This document shows positions 1 to 9,236 of a stretch of 64,000 nt of DNA, piece by piece. Every line of letters starts with the position of its first letter. Positions within the stretch are counted from its first letter, which is position 1. Source of the stretch: Bacillota bacterium (lineage in GTDB: Bacteria; Bacillota; UBA4882; UBA8346). The notes below the pieces were generated by a model. It saw only the letters and a program-made list of their open reading frames with translations. It made no database searches and was not told where the DNA came from. The position numbers and the translations under genes were made by a program. The stretch spans positions 20,526-84,525 of the forward strand of contig JAKOTQ010000003.1 in assembly GCA_029776205.1 (NCBI GenBank). Reading direction: 5' to 3'.

Positions 1-160
1 GTTCCAATAACCGAATCAAACGGCTTACCGTCAAGTCGATTTTAGTTGCAATGGTATATTTTTCATGATCATCCAACACTTTTTGATGGTCATTATTCAT
101 CAGATCGTTTTTTATTTCCCCAATTTCCCGATGAAATTTCACTATATCCTTTTCGAACAT
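1..160 (-). CDS. Hypothetical small protein, 3' end beyond window
   Basis: Open reading frame on the minus strand that starts at an ATG at 160 and runs off the left edge after 53 codons. A good Shine-Dalgarno (GGAGGG) sits about 7 bases upstream. The visible protein begins MFEKDIVKFHREIGEIKNDL and is charged and probably helical. I do not recognise the family. A distant resemblance to Spo0E-type phosphatases (short helical proteins) crossed my mind, but the SQELD signature is not visible, so no function is assigned. It lies downstream of dut and may be co-transcribed with it. Confidence 0.5.
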   Translation of the reverse strand, partial: MFEKDIVKFHREIGEIKNDLMNNDHQKVLDDHEKYTIATKIDLTVSRLIRLLE

Positions 161-210
161 TAAAGTTCCCTCCATCATTACCCTTGAACATCATCGATTG
201 AACGGTAATA

Positions 211-681
211 CTATCTTTTCCCAGCGATGCCGGTGGATCCAAAACCGCCGGCACCACGAACGGTCTCCCCTAAAGTTTCAGTTTCCTCCCATACCACTTT
301 GAATATGGGAAAGAAAGCAATTTGAGCCACCCGATCCCCGGGATTGACGATAAAATCGGTTGGCCCGTCATTTTTGACCAAGCAGATAACCTCGCCCCGA
401 TAATCACTGTCAATGACACCGACAGCATTGGAAAGAGAAATCCCATGTTTTGAAGCTAACCCGCTTCGCGGAAAAACAAGCGCCACCATCTCCGGCCCGG
501 GTAATTCTATGGCAATTCCAGTCGGAACGCGGCCGCGGCCTCCAGCCGGAATAATGATCGGCTCTTCACAACAGGCATGTAAATCCATTCCTGCCGAACC
601 CGGTGTAGCATAGGAAGGCATCGGGATCCTATCTTTAATCAAAGGTGATACCACCTTTATCTTTACTTTTTGCTCAGCCAT
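211..681 (-). CDS. dut: dUTP diphosphatase (dUTPase), trimeric type
   Basis: Hydrolyses dUTP to dUMP and pyrophosphate in the cytoplasm, keeping uracil out of DNA and feeding dTMP synthesis. All five trimeric-dUTPase motifs are visible in the 156-residue product: GMDLH (about 31-35), RSG (72-74), GVIDSDYRG (88-96) with the catalytic Asp, GDRVAQ (115-120), and the C-terminal glycine-rich RGAGGFGSTG (142-151). The ATG at 681 was chosen because AGGAGGAGG lies just upstream; an in-frame start at 702 would add eight arginine-rich residues and lie upstream of that ribosome site. The start overlaps the last codons of the M16 peptidase gene by 8 bases, so translation is probably coupled. Confidence 0.95.
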   Translation of the reverse strand: MAEQKVKIKVVSPLIKDRIPMPSYATPGSAGMDLHACCEEPIIIPAGGRGRVPTGIAIELPGPEMVALVFPRSGLASKHGISLSNAVGVIDSDYRGEVICLVKNDGPTDFIVNPGDRVAQIAFFPIFKVVWEETETLGETVRGAGGFGSTGIAGKR

Positions 682-1918
682 GGATCGCCTCCTCCTGACC
701 AAAAGGGCCTATAGCTGTAGTAATCAATCGGTCATCAGCCAACAGTTCCACAGCCATTTTTTGGACCTGATCAGCCGTGACAGCTTCAATCCGGGCAACG
801 GTCTCTTCAGGACTTAAAAGAGGATCTTGGAATAACTCCATCTTGGCCAAACGGCTCATCCGGTTGCAGGTACTTTCTAAACTCAATAACAGATTCCCCT
901 TCAGCTGTTCCTTGGCCCGATTTAACTCTTCTTCGTCAATTCCTTGAGTTTGTAATTTAATGATCTCTTCTTGAATTAACGTAACGACTCGTTCAAAATT
1001 GGCCATACTTGTCCCGGCATAAATCGTAAAAACGCCGGTATCCATGAAAGACGAATGATTGGTTCCTGTCGTATACACCAATCCTTCATCCTCCCGCAGC
1101 CGCTGAAACAGACGGGAACTGACACTCCCTCCCAAAATACTGTCTAACAGAATGGCAGTATATTTCCTGGGATCTTTTCGGGATACGCCCCGGCCGCCGA
1201 TACAAAGATGGACCTGTTCCGTATCTTTGTCTTTAAAATAAGTCGTCATTTGCAATTCAGGTAATTCGGAAGAACTCTGCTCACTTTTTCCGCACAATCC
1301 GGAAAATCTTCCCTCGACTTCTGCAATAACTTGGTCGATCTGGATATTTCCCGCTACTGCAAATACCATGTTATCTGGGGTATAATGTTTCTGGAGGTAT
1401 TCCATTAAAATTTCCCGGTTAAACTGGGATACCGTTTCCGGAGTCCCCAAGATGCTCCGGCCTAATTCATGCCCCTTCAGTACCAAACTATAAAAAATAT
1501 CATAAATCAGTTCATCCGGTGCGTCCTCATAAGACTTAATCTCTTCCAATACCACGGATTTTTCCTTTTCGATTTCAGCCGGTAAAAATAACGAATTGGT
1601 GATCATATCGGCCAATAAATCGACACCCAGTTGAAAATGTTGATCCAGCACTTTCGCGTAATAACAGGTATATTCTTTCGTAGTAAACGCATTGAGCTGG
1701 CCGCCAACGGCATCGATCGCTTCGGCAATTTGCCGCGTCGAACGCCGACTGGTCCCTTTAAACATCATATGCTCAATAAAATGAGAAATCCCGTTAAATT
1801 GGGGTTCTTCATTCCGGGAACCGGTTCTTGTCCAAACACCTAAAGATACGGAACGTCCATAAGGTATCGTTTCGCAGACAATTCTTAGTCCATTAGATAA
1901 TGTAACACGTTGATACAT
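674..1918 (-). CDS. mlpA: M16 family zinc peptidase (YmxG/MlpA-like)
   Basis: A 414-residue insulinase/pitrilysin-type metallopeptidase. The inverted zinc motif HFIEH is at residues 46-50, with the downstream acidic ligand region (SVVLEEIKSYED) near 120-135. An M16 N-terminal domain is followed by an M16_C domain (GGSVSSRLFQRLREDEGL near 265-282). Length and motif order match the single-chain bacterial processing-peptidase homologues encoded in Bacillota next to ylxY, ymxH and the dpa-dap genes. Those neighbours occur in this window, but the locus is split: here the gene is followed by dut. Substrate unknown; cytoplasmic because no signal peptide is seen. Confidence 0.88.
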   Translation of the reverse strand: MYQRVTLSNGLRIVCETIPYGRSVSLGVWTRTGSRNEEPQFNGISHFIEHMMFKGTSRRSTRQIAEAIDAVGGQLNAFTTKEYTCYYAKVLDQHFQLGVDLLADMITNSLFLPAEIEKEKSVVLEEIKSYEDAPDELIYDIFYSLVLKGHELGRSILGTPETVSQFNREILMEYLQKHYTPDNMVFAVAGNIQIDQVIAEVEGRFSGLCGKSEQSSSELPELQMTTYFKDKDTEQVHLCIGGRGVSRKDPRKYTAILLDSILGGSVSSRLFQRLREDEGLVYTTGTNHSSFMDTGVFTIYAGTSMANFERVVTLIQEEIIKLQTQGIDEEELNRAKEQLKGNLLLSLESTCNRMSRLAKMELFQDPLLSPEETVARIEAVTADQVQKMAVELLADDRLITTAIGPFGQEEAIHG

Positions 1919-2248
1919 GAAGTTGTCCTTTATTTGAAAATTTATTGATTTTGTATATCTCGTTTATGTGTTTCATCTATTCGCCTTTAAATATAAAATT
2001 CCTTTTATCTCTTTGTCTCCTTTTATCTAATCATACATATCCCCCAAATTTCTTGATTTATTCCAGTTAATTCTCATATTACCTGCTATTTGTGATTTTG
2101 GAGGGATGTTCATAAAGGTTTCTGCAGCTAAAGGTCGAATTATGTAAAGCAGAACTGTAGATTTGTAATGTCGTGTCGATCCACGCCACCTAAGTCCAAT
2201 GGCATAACAATTGACGCGGACGACTTTTATATAGAAGGGAGTAACCCG
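1919..2248. other. Divergent intergenic region
   Basis: A 330-base AT-rich gap between the minus-strand M16 peptidase gene and the plus-strand GH18 gene, so it should hold both promoters. I see no convincing conserved promoter, riboswitch or RNA gene. A 75-codon minus-strand frame (2027-2254) has no good ribosome site and an unlikely composition, and is not called. Confidence 0.4.
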
Positions 2249-3541
2249 ATGCAAGGCAACTTAATGACAACTTTGTTTGCTCTGGTATTTTATTTGGCAT
2301 CCGGATTATTCGGCGGTAACAGCGCTCAAAATACTGTCACCGCCCCTCAAACTGTCCCAACCGGCCAGCAAAGCATTTACCCTTATGCGGGTACTGTTAG
2401 CAGCCAGCAAGCCACACTGCGTAATGCAGCTTCCTCAGATAGTGAAATCATTGATACAGTTGCTGAAGGAGCCAGCTTATTAGTGTTAGCCGAAAAAAAC
2501 GGATGGTTACAGGTTCAAACCGAAACCGATAAAACCGGCTGGATTGCCAAATGGATGGTCAAAACGAAAAGCCTCTCTGTAAGTTCAAAACTTGGCAATA
2601 AAATCATCGCCGGCTATTATGTTCAAAATAACCAAAGCGACCAAACGTCTTATAATTCATTAACTAGAAACTTGGGTTCGATCAATACGGTCATTCCCTT
2701 CTCGTTTAAGGTGGACCAATATGGAACGGTCAGCGGTACCCATAATTCCAAAGCAGTTAGTCTTATCCGTTCCGCAGGCGGAGATGCTTTGGCTTTAGTC
2801 AACAATATTCAAGGCGGAAATTTTAGCAGTAACACCATTCACAAGATGTTAAGCAGTTCCACCGCACGGTCCCGTGCCGTCAACAACATTCTCCGGATAT
2901 TAACTGAAAATGGTTATCAGGGGGTCAATATCGACTTTGAAAACATACCGGCCAGTGACCGAATGTATCTGACTGCATTTTTCCGGGAACTTTCAACTGC
3001 CCTTCGGGCCAAAGGATTGCTGGTCACCGCTTCGGTGCCTGCCAAAACCTATGACGATAAAAAGACGGCCCATGCTGGGGCCTATGACTATGCCGCACTG
3101 GCACCTTATATCGATCAATTAATGATCATGGCTTACGATGAACATTATTCCGGCGGTTCCGCTGGACCGGTAGCGTCCTATCCGTGGGTTGAAAAAGTGA
3201 TTAAATATGCTCTGAAGTCCTATTCATCCCAAAAAATCGTCCTGGGGATCGCCGGATATGGGTATGACTGGACGAGCAGTTCCGGAAAAGCCCGGACCTA
3301 TAGCGCCATTCAGGATCTCATAAAAAAATACGGTGTTTCGCCCAAATGGCATTCTGAGTATAAAGTACCCTACTTCACCTATAAAAGCTGGGGTGTTAAA
3401 CACCAAGTCTGGTATGAAAACAGTCACAGCACTGCCGCAAAGATGTCGTTGGTCAAAAAGTATAACCTGCGCGGCGTAGCCGTCTGGCGCTTGGGTTATG
3501 AAGATCAAAACATCTGGAAGATCATTCTGCAAAACATGTAA
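2249..3541 (+). CDS. SH3b + glycosyl hydrolase family 18 protein (YaaH/spore germination-like)
   Basis: A 430-residue exported protein. Residues about 6-22 form a hydrophobic N-terminal segment (signal or anchor), followed by a Gln/Thr-rich linker, a bacterial SH3 domain (about 48-105, ATLRNAASSDSEIIDTV) that binds cell wall, and a GH18 TIM barrel to the C-terminus. The GH18 catalytic signature GVNIDFEN is at 225-232 with the acid Glu231 present, so it is probably active. Such SH3/LysM-GH18 proteins act on peptidoglycan or cortex in spore formers. The ATG at 2249 follows GAAGGGAG at good spacing; the upstream in-frame ATG at 2168 would add a non-signal-like leader. A strong terminator follows at once. 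Confidence 0.85.
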   Translation: MQGNLMTTLFALVFYLASGLFGGNSAQNTVTAPQTVPTGQQSIYPYAGTVSSQQATLRNAASSDSEIIDTVAEGASLLVLAEKNGWLQVQTETDKTGWIAKWMVKTKSLSVSSKLGNKIIAGYYVQNNQSDQTSYNSLTRNLGSINTVIPFSFKVDQYGTVSGTHNSKAVSLIRSAGGDALALVNNIQGGNFSSNTIHKMLSSSTARSRAVNNILRILTENGYQGVNIDFENIPASDRMYLTAFFRELSTALRAKGLLVTASVPAKTYDDKKTAHAGAYDYAALAPYIDQLMIMAYDEHYSGGSAGPVASYPWVEKVIKYALKSYSSQKIVLGIAGYGYDWTSSSGKARTYSAIQDLIKKYGVSPKWHSEYKVPYFTYKSWGVKHQVWYENSHSTAAKMSLVKKYNLRGVAVWRLGYEDQNIWKIILQNM

Positions 3542-3550
3542 CAAACTTAG

Positions 3551-3580
3551 GGACAGTTCAACGAACTGTCCTTTTTTTTT
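3551..3580 (+). terminator. Rho-independent terminator of the GH18 gene
   Basis: Perfect hairpin with arms GGACAGTTC and GAACTGTCC (loop AAC) followed by nine or more T, beginning 10 bases after the GH18 stop codon. The reverse strand lacks an equally good U tract, so it mainly serves the plus strand. Confidence 0.92.
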
Positions 3581-3596
3581 CATTGGAGTATAGCCT

Positions 3597-4601
3597 TTAT
3601 TCCAGCACGGAAGAGACTGTTCCCGGACTCAACCCTTTCTCCCGCAACCCTTTGATCAACCGTGGAAGAGCTTTCATCGTCGAAACAGTCGGGTGCATTA
3701 AGATAATCCCGCCCGGTTCGATCTTTCCCAGTACCCGCTGGAGCAGCAAATCTGGCCCGGGATTTTTCCAATCGATGGTGTCTACAGACCACATCACTGT
3801 ACGATATCCCAGTTCACCGGCAGTCGCCACGATCTCGGTATTGATTTCACCATAGGGAGGAGCAAACAAATTCGACGGCTCTTTACCAATGACCGAACGT
3901 AGCAATTCCGTATTCTCCAAAATTAGTTTCTTCAACTCATCACGCCGCATTTGCTGCGGATGGCCATGATATAAGCCATGATTGGCAATTTCATGACCGG
4001 CGGCCGCAATCTCCTTGACCAGTTCAGGAAAGGCCTTCACCCAGCTCCCCACGAAAAAGAAGGTCGCCTTCACCTTTTCCTGTTCCAACGTTTTCAACAT
4101 CTCAGTTAAAAACTCCTCACCCCACGCCACATTAATGGCAAAGGCCACCCTCCCGGTTTCCGGTTTTCCATGGTAAATCGGTTTAAAGAAATCTTCCGAA
4201 ATCTTCGCTGGAACTTCAGCCACCACTAAATTGAGTTTGGAACCCGGTTTGGCCATACAAACCCGGTTTACCGTATCAGCAACCATCACCATCCTACCGG
4301 GTTTAGCCGGGATAATCTCGCCGGTTTCCGAAAAATAACCGGCATTTTGAGGTTCCCGGTTCACTTTCACCGCCATCTTCTTCACTAAACTGCTGACTTC
4401 CTCAGGCAACATTCCCTCCACGCTATACCCTTCCAGATAAACACCGGTTTTTACGCCAAAGATTTTCCGGACCGTATGATCCCAATTGAGTTTCACACCA
4501 ACCAATATAGTCAGGATGATCATCACCCAGAACGCGGCGTAAACCTGCTTTCTATGGATAAACAGTACATTCACGCTCATACCCCCGATCTTGTTGATCA
4601 T
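3597..4601 (-). CDS. Polysaccharide deacetylase-like sporulation protein (YlxY-like)
   Basis: A 334-residue membrane-anchored protein (TM about 18-37) with a C-terminal NodB/polysaccharide deacetylase domain (about 150-330). The motif ATFFFVGSW and the metal-binding HEIANHGLYHGHP region are intact. The usual TFDDG motif with the catalytic Asp is replaced by FAINVAWGEE, as in B. subtilis YlxY (sporulation deacetylase-family protein), so hydrolase activity is doubtful. YlxY is normally encoded beside the M16 peptidase gene, which here lies 1.7 kb away. The start is uncertain: ATG at 4601 or the internal ATG at 4580 (MSVNVLF); neither has ideal Shine-Dalgarno spacing. No operon partner follows on this strand before the GH18 terminator. 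Confidence 0.82.
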   Translation of the reverse strand: MINKIGGMSVNVLFIHRKQVYAAFWVMIILTILVGVKLNWDHTVRKIFGVKTGVYLEGYSVEGMLPEEVSSLVKKMAVKVNREPQNAGYFSETGEIIPAKPGRMVMVADTVNRVCMAKPGSKLNLVVAEVPAKISEDFFKPIYHGKPETGRVAFAINVAWGEEFLTEMLKTLEQEKVKATFFFVGSWVKAFPELVKEIAAAGHEIANHGLYHGHPQQMRRDELKKLILENTELLRSVIGKEPSNLFAPPYGEINTEIVATAGELGYRTVMWSVDTIDWKNPGPDLLLQRVLGKIEPGGIILMHPTVSTMKALPRLIKGLREKGLSPGTVSSVLE

Positions 4602-4679
4602 TTATGCAGGGTTGGAAGGAATTAGAACACGCTATCCAAAAAGCTTTCGGTAAATCTGCTTTCGGAAGCAAATCCAACT

Positions 4680-4703
4680 AAAAAAAGGCCTGAAACAGGC
4701 CTT
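4680..4703 (-). terminator. Terminator downstream of lpxB
   Basis: On the minus strand a hairpin with arms AAGGCCTG and CAGGCCTT (loop TTT) runs into a stretch of T, 22 bases past the lpxB stop codon. Confidence 0.88.
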
Positions 4704-4725
4704 GTTCACAGCAAACACCATCGAT

Positions 4726-5874
4726 TTATGAATTTTCAATCAAATCCGCAATAAGTCCGGCAGCCCGGGCCATCACTCCCGGCGGACCGATCTTTTCCCG
4801 AACCTGTTGCAAGTCCTGGCGAATCCGCTGATTGACTTCGGGATCATAAAGCATGATTTGTAAAGCAGCCCGGACATTCTCCGGCGTCAACTCTTTTTGC
4901 AACACTTCCGGAACAACCGAAGCCCCGGCAATCAAATTGGGAAGACCAATCCAAGGACGCACCCGGCGTTCAGGGGATTCCAACCGCTTATAAATAAAAT
5001 AGGATAAATCCGATACCTGGTAAATAACGACCATCGGAACCCCGATAATCGCTGCCTCCAACGTGGCCGTACCGGAAGCGATAATGGCTGCATCTGCCGC
5101 TGCCATCAGCTCATAAACTTCGCCACTGGTTACCTTAACTTCCACCGGATACTGGGAGATAATGGACTCCAACCAATCCCGATCAATAGATGCCGCCACT
5201 GGCAACACCAACTGAAGAGAAGGATCATTTAACCCGGACACCGTCTCCAACATCACCGGCAGTAACTTAGCTACTTCCTGTCTGCGGCTTCCCGGAAGCA
5301 ATGCCACAAGTTTTCGTTCCGGATCCAATCCCAGCTTTGTCCGGTATTCCAAAGGCGGAATCCGGCTTTTCACCCTATCGAGCAGCGGATGCCCCACGGA
5401 AATCACATTGACACCGAACTTCCGGTAAAAATCGGCCTCAAAGGGCAATACGGCCAACAATAACCGGACCCGCTCCGATAATTTCCTGGTCCGATCCTCT
5501 CCATAAGCCCAAGCGGACGGCGAAAACATACAGACCACCGGGATTCCCATCCGTTTCGCTTCCTTGGCCAACACTAAATTGAATCCGCCCGAATCCAGCC
5601 AAATAACCACATCGGGCCGATCCTTTTCCCAAAAGGCCACAATTTCCTTGATCAATTTCTTTAAACGTCGTAGATTACGAAGAGCTTCCCAAAAACCGAT
5701 GGTACTTTTAGCAGTCGGGTCATAGAGCAACTGAACCCCCGCGGCAGCCATCCGCGAGCCTCCTACCCCGGTAAACCGAACTTCAGGAAGTTTTTTTTGC
5801 AGTTCTTTGACTAAAACCTCTCCATGCATATCCCCTGAAAATTCACAGGTGGATACAAAGATATGACGTTTCAT
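4726..5874 (-). CDS. lpxB: Lipid-A-disaccharide synthase
   Basis: A 382-residue GT19 glycosyltransferase that joins UDP-2,3-diacylglucosamine and lipid X to make the lipid A disaccharide at the cytoplasmic face of the inner membrane. N-terminal signature CEFSGDMHG (about 10-18), then VGGSRMAAAGVQLL, and a C-terminal UDP-binding half with LLPGSRRQEV and IIASGTATLEAAIIGVPMVV. Full length for the family. Its presence, together with lpxD two genes upstream, is strong evidence for an outer membrane carrying lipid A in a spore-forming Bacillota. Order on this strand is lpxD, DUF2993, lpxB, with terminator after lpxB, so the three are probably one operon. Confidence 0.95.
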   Translation of the reverse strand: MKRHIFVSTCEFSGDMHGEVLVKELQKKLPEVRFTGVGGSRMAAAGVQLLYDPTAKSTIGFWEALRNLRRLKKLIKEIVAFWEKDRPDVVIWLDSGGFNLVLAKEAKRMGIPVVCMFSPSAWAYGEDRTRKLSERVRLLLAVLPFEADFYRKFGVNVISVGHPLLDRVKSRIPPLEYRTKLGLDPERKLVALLPGSRRQEVAKLLPVMLETVSGLNDPSLQLVLPVAASIDRDWLESIISQYPVEVKVTSGEVYELMAAADAAIIASGTATLEAAIIGVPMVVIYQVSDLSYFIYKRLESPERRVRPWIGLPNLIAGASVVPEVLQKELTPENVRAALQIMLYDPEVNQRIRQDLQQVREKIGPPGVMARAAGLIADLIENS

Positions 5875-5934
5875 CGACTTATCTCCATATGTAACTATTT
5901 TCGATAATATTCTTTTTCAGCGTTCAATCCCCTT

Positions 5935-6675
5935 CTATGAGGTCATCTCTTCCAAATGAATCTCCAGCTGTCCCTTAGTCAACTGCAATTTGGTAATTTT
6001 TAAAGGCCAATCCTCCATCACGCTGAAATTCAGTGGGATTTGGGTCGTGATCAACTTTACCAGATCACTCGGAACTTGTTTCCCGCCAATAGAGATTGAC
6101 TCCGTAAAAAACCGGATGGTTTTCGGTCCGGAAGTTTCCACCCGTTCCTCGAGCATAATATCGGTCATCCGGCCGAATATGCTCACTTTTCCGGAAATTC
6201 GGATCCGTCCCGGCAGAATTACTGTTTTTGGTTGAAACTCCGGATAATTAAGGTTTAAATAATCGGAAAGCGCGGTTTCACTGATGATTCCCTGCACTTT
6301 CGTGGTACCAATCCGTTCCAAGCGCAACTGTCTTTCCCGGATCAACAACGGTAAGTCAAAATCCAGCCACTCATTGTCCACCCGGAGATATTGATAACGA
6401 AGACCGCTGATAATGCAATTTTTACTTTCCAGATGGATCCGTTTCAGCTTTCCCCGAATCAAATCCGTTAGTTTCATCCACCCCATCGAAGCCTGAAGTT
6501 GAAAACCGGCACCGCCATTCTCAATAAGCTGATGGGACAACAATGAACGAACCCAAAGATTCAGCCCCGTTTGCAGCAGAAAAATAACAAGAAAAACCCC
6601 TGCTATGATAAACAGGGTGCTTCGCTGTTTCGAAGGGCGTCGCAGCCAGTCTCGCCAATCCCCGGAATTCTGCAT
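5935..6675 (-). CDS. DUF2993 (LmeA-like) single-pass membrane protein
   Basis: A 246-residue protein with a cytoplasmic basic N-terminus (RRPSKQRS), one TM segment (about 19-41) and a beta-rich extracytoplasmic domain resembling DUF2993/LmeA, a lipid-binding family known from actinobacteria and cyanobacteria. The ATG at 6675 was chosen for the AGAAAGGAG ribosome site; an earlier in-frame start at 6705 lacks one. It sits between lpxD and lpxB, 59 bases before lpxB. The placement suggests a role in handling or moving lipids across the periplasm of a diderm; that is inference from context only. Confidence 0.72.
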   Translation of the reverse strand: MQNSGDWRDWLRRPSKQRSTLFIIAGVFLVIFLLQTGLNLWVRSLLSHQLIENGGAGFQLQASMGWMKLTDLIRGKLKRIHLESKNCIISGLRYQYLRVDNEWLDFDLPLLIRERQLRLERIGTTKVQGIISETALSDYLNLNYPEFQPKTVILPGRIRISGKVSIFGRMTDIMLEERVETSGPKTIRFFTESISIGGKQVPSDLVKLITTQIPLNFSVMEDWPLKITKLQLTKGQLEIHLEEMTS

Positions 6676-6757
6676 TAAAACACTCCTTTCTCTATTTATA
6701 CCCAAGATTCAGGAGTTAATATGCAGTCATTGTTTTCAAGGAACCGCAGGTTACAAG

Positions 6758-7795
6758 CTACATCCCCTTTAATTCCCTTATTTCTTTCTTTAATTGTTCA
6801 ATCGTATGTTTCATCGCCCGAAATTCCCTGAGCAAATCCGGTAATTTCTGAGCCGCAGCCTCGACCCTTAATTGTTTGGCATGAGGTCGGGCCGGATCCC
6901 CGGAAACAAAGGATTTAGGCGGAAGTGAGTTGGTCACCTTGGAACAGCCTGCCACCACCGAATCATCCCCTACCGTTAAATGACCGGCAAGCCCTGCCTT
7001 ACCGGCTAAAGTCACCCGATCCCCGGTGATACTGCTTCCGGCGAGGCCAGCCTGGCCGCAAACCAGATTATTGGCACCCACTTCGCAGTTATGCCCGATC
7101 TGGACCAAATTATCGATTTTGCTTCCTTGCTTAATCCGGGTCACACCAGTCGTCGCCCGATCGATCGTCGTGTTGGCGCCAATCTCCACATCATCTTCAA
7201 TCACAACGATACCTACTTGCGGCACTTTAAAGTGTTTCCCATCCACGGTAACATACCCAAAACCATCGGCACCAATGACCGCTCCGGCATGTATCTCAAC
7301 CCGGTTGCCAATCTGACACCCCTCTCGGATCACTACATTACCGTGAATCAACCCGTCTTCTCCAATGACGACCCCATCACCGATCCATGCACCGGCATGA
7401 ACAATGGTTCCTTTCCCGATGCGGACATTCTTACCTATATAGACTAAAGGCCCGATCTCAGCACCGTCCCCCTGAAATCCTTCGCCAATCACAGCAGTAG
7501 GATGCACCCCCGGCATACAAGGACGTTTCTCCACAAAATAAGTTAAAAGTTGAGCAAAAGCCAATTTTGGATTGGCAACCTCAATGGTAGGTTTAGACAA
7601 TGGGCCGGTACCCATCGGAACAATCACCGCTGCCGCCGGACTCTGCAAAGCCTTTTCTAAAGCGCTTTTATTACCACCCAGCGTCAAATCGCCTCGTCTC
7701 AGATCATCCACCCCTGCCACACGGATAATCTCAGTATTTCCGTCTCCAATAACCGTTCCACCCACCACTTTGGCTAATTCCGTCAATAACGCCAT
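6758..7795 (-). CDS. lpxD: UDP-3-O-acylglucosamine N-acyltransferase
   Basis: A 345-residue acyl-ACP-dependent transferase of lipid A synthesis, adding the N-linked hydroxyacyl chain to UDP-3-O-acylglucosamine. It has the N-terminal LpxD uridine-binding domain ([11 protein letters not shown] near 30-40), a long left-handed beta helix of hexapeptide repeats (about 100-290), the catalytic-His block [10 protein letters not shown], and a C-terminal helical, coiled-coil-like tail (about 310-345, ending [15 protein letters not shown]). The ATG at 7795 follows AGGAGG by 8 bases; a TTG just upstream is less likely. First gene of the lpxD-DUF2993-lpxB group. Confidence 0.94.
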   Translation of the reverse strand: MALLTELAKVVGGTVIGDGNTEIIRVAGVDDLRRGDLTLGGNKSALEKALQSPAAAVIVPMGTGPLSKPTIEVANPKLAFAQLLTYFVEKRPCMPGVHPTAVIGEGFQGDGAEIGPLVYIGKNVRIGKGTIVHAGAWIGDGVVIGEDGLIHGNVVIREGCQIGNRVEIHAGAVIGADGFGYVTVDGKHFKVPQVGIVVIEDDVEIGANTTIDRATTGVTRIKQGSKIDNLVQIGHNCEVGANNLVCGQAGLAGSSITGDRVTLAGKAGLAGHLTVGDDSVVAGCSKVTNSLPPKSFVSGDPARPHAKQLRVEAAAQKLPDLLREFRAMKHTIEQLKKEIRELKGM

Positions 7796-7942
7796 CAAGC
7801 AAGCCTCCTACTTCCCTATCATCATGAAATATCATTTTATTGGGATAATTTCTTTACTTACCTCTAGTTCCCTCTCAAACCATCCAAAATTTTATGCTAA
7901 ATCTTAGCGTAGCCTTTAAATCACCAAAAAATGCAGGGCATG

Positions 7943-7967
7943 AAAAAAGGCCGTTTCCGGCCTTTTG
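7943..7967 (-). terminator. Terminator downstream of icd
   Basis: Hairpin with arms AAAGGCCG and CGGCCTTT around a 4-base loop, followed on the minus strand by six T, a few bases after the icd stop codon. The sequence is nearly symmetric and might also act weakly on the plus strand. Confidence 0.85.
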
Positions 7968-7972
7968 AGTTC

Positions 7973-9046
7973 TTATTTCATTTTAGCAATGATCGCGTCA
8001 GCCATTTCCTGAGTTCCCACAGCCGTCGGGTCATTCCGATCGGCTTTCAGATCATAGGTGACATATTTCCCTTCAGCGATGACCTCTGCCACTGCCCGTT
8101 CCAACCGATCGGCAGCTTCCGTCTCTCCGATATGCCGTAACATCAGCATTCCGGACAAAATCAGAGCAGTCGGATTAACCTTATTCATCCCCTTATACTT
8201 GGGAGCGGAACCATGGGTCGGTTCAAATAAAGCGACTCCGTCCCCGATGTTGGCACCGGGTGCAACGCCCAAACCGCCCACCAATCCGGCACATAAATCG
8301 GATAAAATATCCCCATAAAGGTTGGGCATAACCATAACATCGAAGGCTTCCGGCCGTTGAACCAGTTGCATACACATGGCATCAACCAACACTTCATCAT
8401 AAGCGATTTTGCCTTCGTATTCTTTAGCAACTTCCCGGGCTACTCTGTAGAATAACCCATCGGTAAATTTCATAATATTAGCTTTGGCGACTGCCGTCAC
8501 TTTAGAACGGCCGTTAGCCAAGGCATACTCGAAAGCATATTTCACGATCCGACGGCAGCCGGTAATAGACAACGGTTTGATCGAAATAGCCGAATCCTCA
8601 CGGATTTTTCCATTAGACATGGCAATAATTTGCTTTGCCTCGGGAGTATCCAGGTCATATTCGACTCCAGCGTACAAATCCTCGCTGTTTTCCCGAATCA
8701 TCACCAAATCAATATTTTCATAACGGGACCGAACACCCGGATAAGTTTTACAAGGACGGACACAAGCATATAAGTTAAGAGCGTGCCGTAAAGCTACGTT
8801 AACACTGCGGAAACCGGTACCAATCGGCGTTGTGATCGGCCCTTTCAAGGCCACCTTATTCCGGCGGATCGATTCCAATACCGCATCCGGCAACGGAGTC
8901 CCGTATTTTTCCATCGCTACTTCGCCAGCTTCATGAACCTCCCAATCGATTTTTACACCCGTTGCTTCAATCACCCGGCGTGCAGCTGCTGTTTGTTCCG
9001 GGCCAACCCCATCACCCGGGATCAAGGTAATCGTATGAACCACCAT
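7973..9046 (-). CDS. icd: Isocitrate dehydrogenase (isocitrate/isopropylmalate dehydrogenase family)
   Basis: A 357-residue beta-decarboxylating dehydrogenase converting isocitrate to 2-oxoglutarate and CO2. Substrate signatures [15 protein letters not shown] and [10 protein letters not shown] point to isocitrate rather than isopropylmalate, and the metal-binding [14 protein letters not shown] block is intact. In the cofactor pocket HGSAPKYKG carries Lys-Tyr where E. coli NADP-IDH has Lys344-Tyr345, whereas NAD enzymes usually have Asp-Ile; the later Arg395 equivalent is replaced (TYDLKA). So cofactor choice is open and may be NADP. The ATG at 9046 follows AAGGAGCGAGA; an upstream in-frame start (9061) overlaps that site. 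Monocistronic with its own terminator. Confidence 0.88.
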   Translation of the reverse strand: MVVHTITLIPGDGVGPEQTAAARRVIEATGVKIDWEVHEAGEVAMEKYGTPLPDAVLESIRRNKVALKGPITTPIGTGFRSVNVALRHALNLYACVRPCKTYPGVRSRYENIDLVMIRENSEDLYAGVEYDLDTPEAKQIIAMSNGKIREDSAISIKPLSITGCRRIVKYAFEYALANGRSKVTAVAKANIMKFTDGLFYRVAREVAKEYEGKIAYDEVLVDAMCMQLVQRPEAFDVMVMPNLYGDILSDLCAGLVGGLGVAPGANIGDGVALFEPTHGSAPKYKGMNKVNPTALILSGMLMLRHIGETEAADRLERAVAEVIAEGKYVTYDLKADRNDPTAVGTQEMADAIIAKMK

Positions 9047-9176
9047 TCTCGCTCCTTCCAAAGATTGCTTAATACTTCTTCTATTCTCTCCTCAGATTCG
9101 TAACCAATCCCCCAAAATCCTGCCAATCCCGCAATGTATACAATAATGGATGGTTAAAAAAAGGTAACAATCCTGA

Positions 9177-9232
9177 AAGGAGACAGGAGTCAGGAAACAG
9201 GAGTACCCAGCACCCAATACCTAGAACTCATT
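9177..9232. repeat. Intergenic short-word repeat tract
   Basis: Non-coding tract built from the words GGAGACAGGAGTCAGG, AACAGGAGT and ACCCAGCACCCAATACC. The same words, on either strand, recur in many other gaps in this window (for example 13605-13632, 18560-18890, 26206-26306, 36795-36985, 39915-40160). Confidence 0.6.
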
Positions 9233-9236
9233 AAAG

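Noticed and set aside
2027..2254. 75-codon minus-strand ORF
   Set aside because: No ribosome site, unlikely composition, overlaps the leader and start of the GH18 gene.
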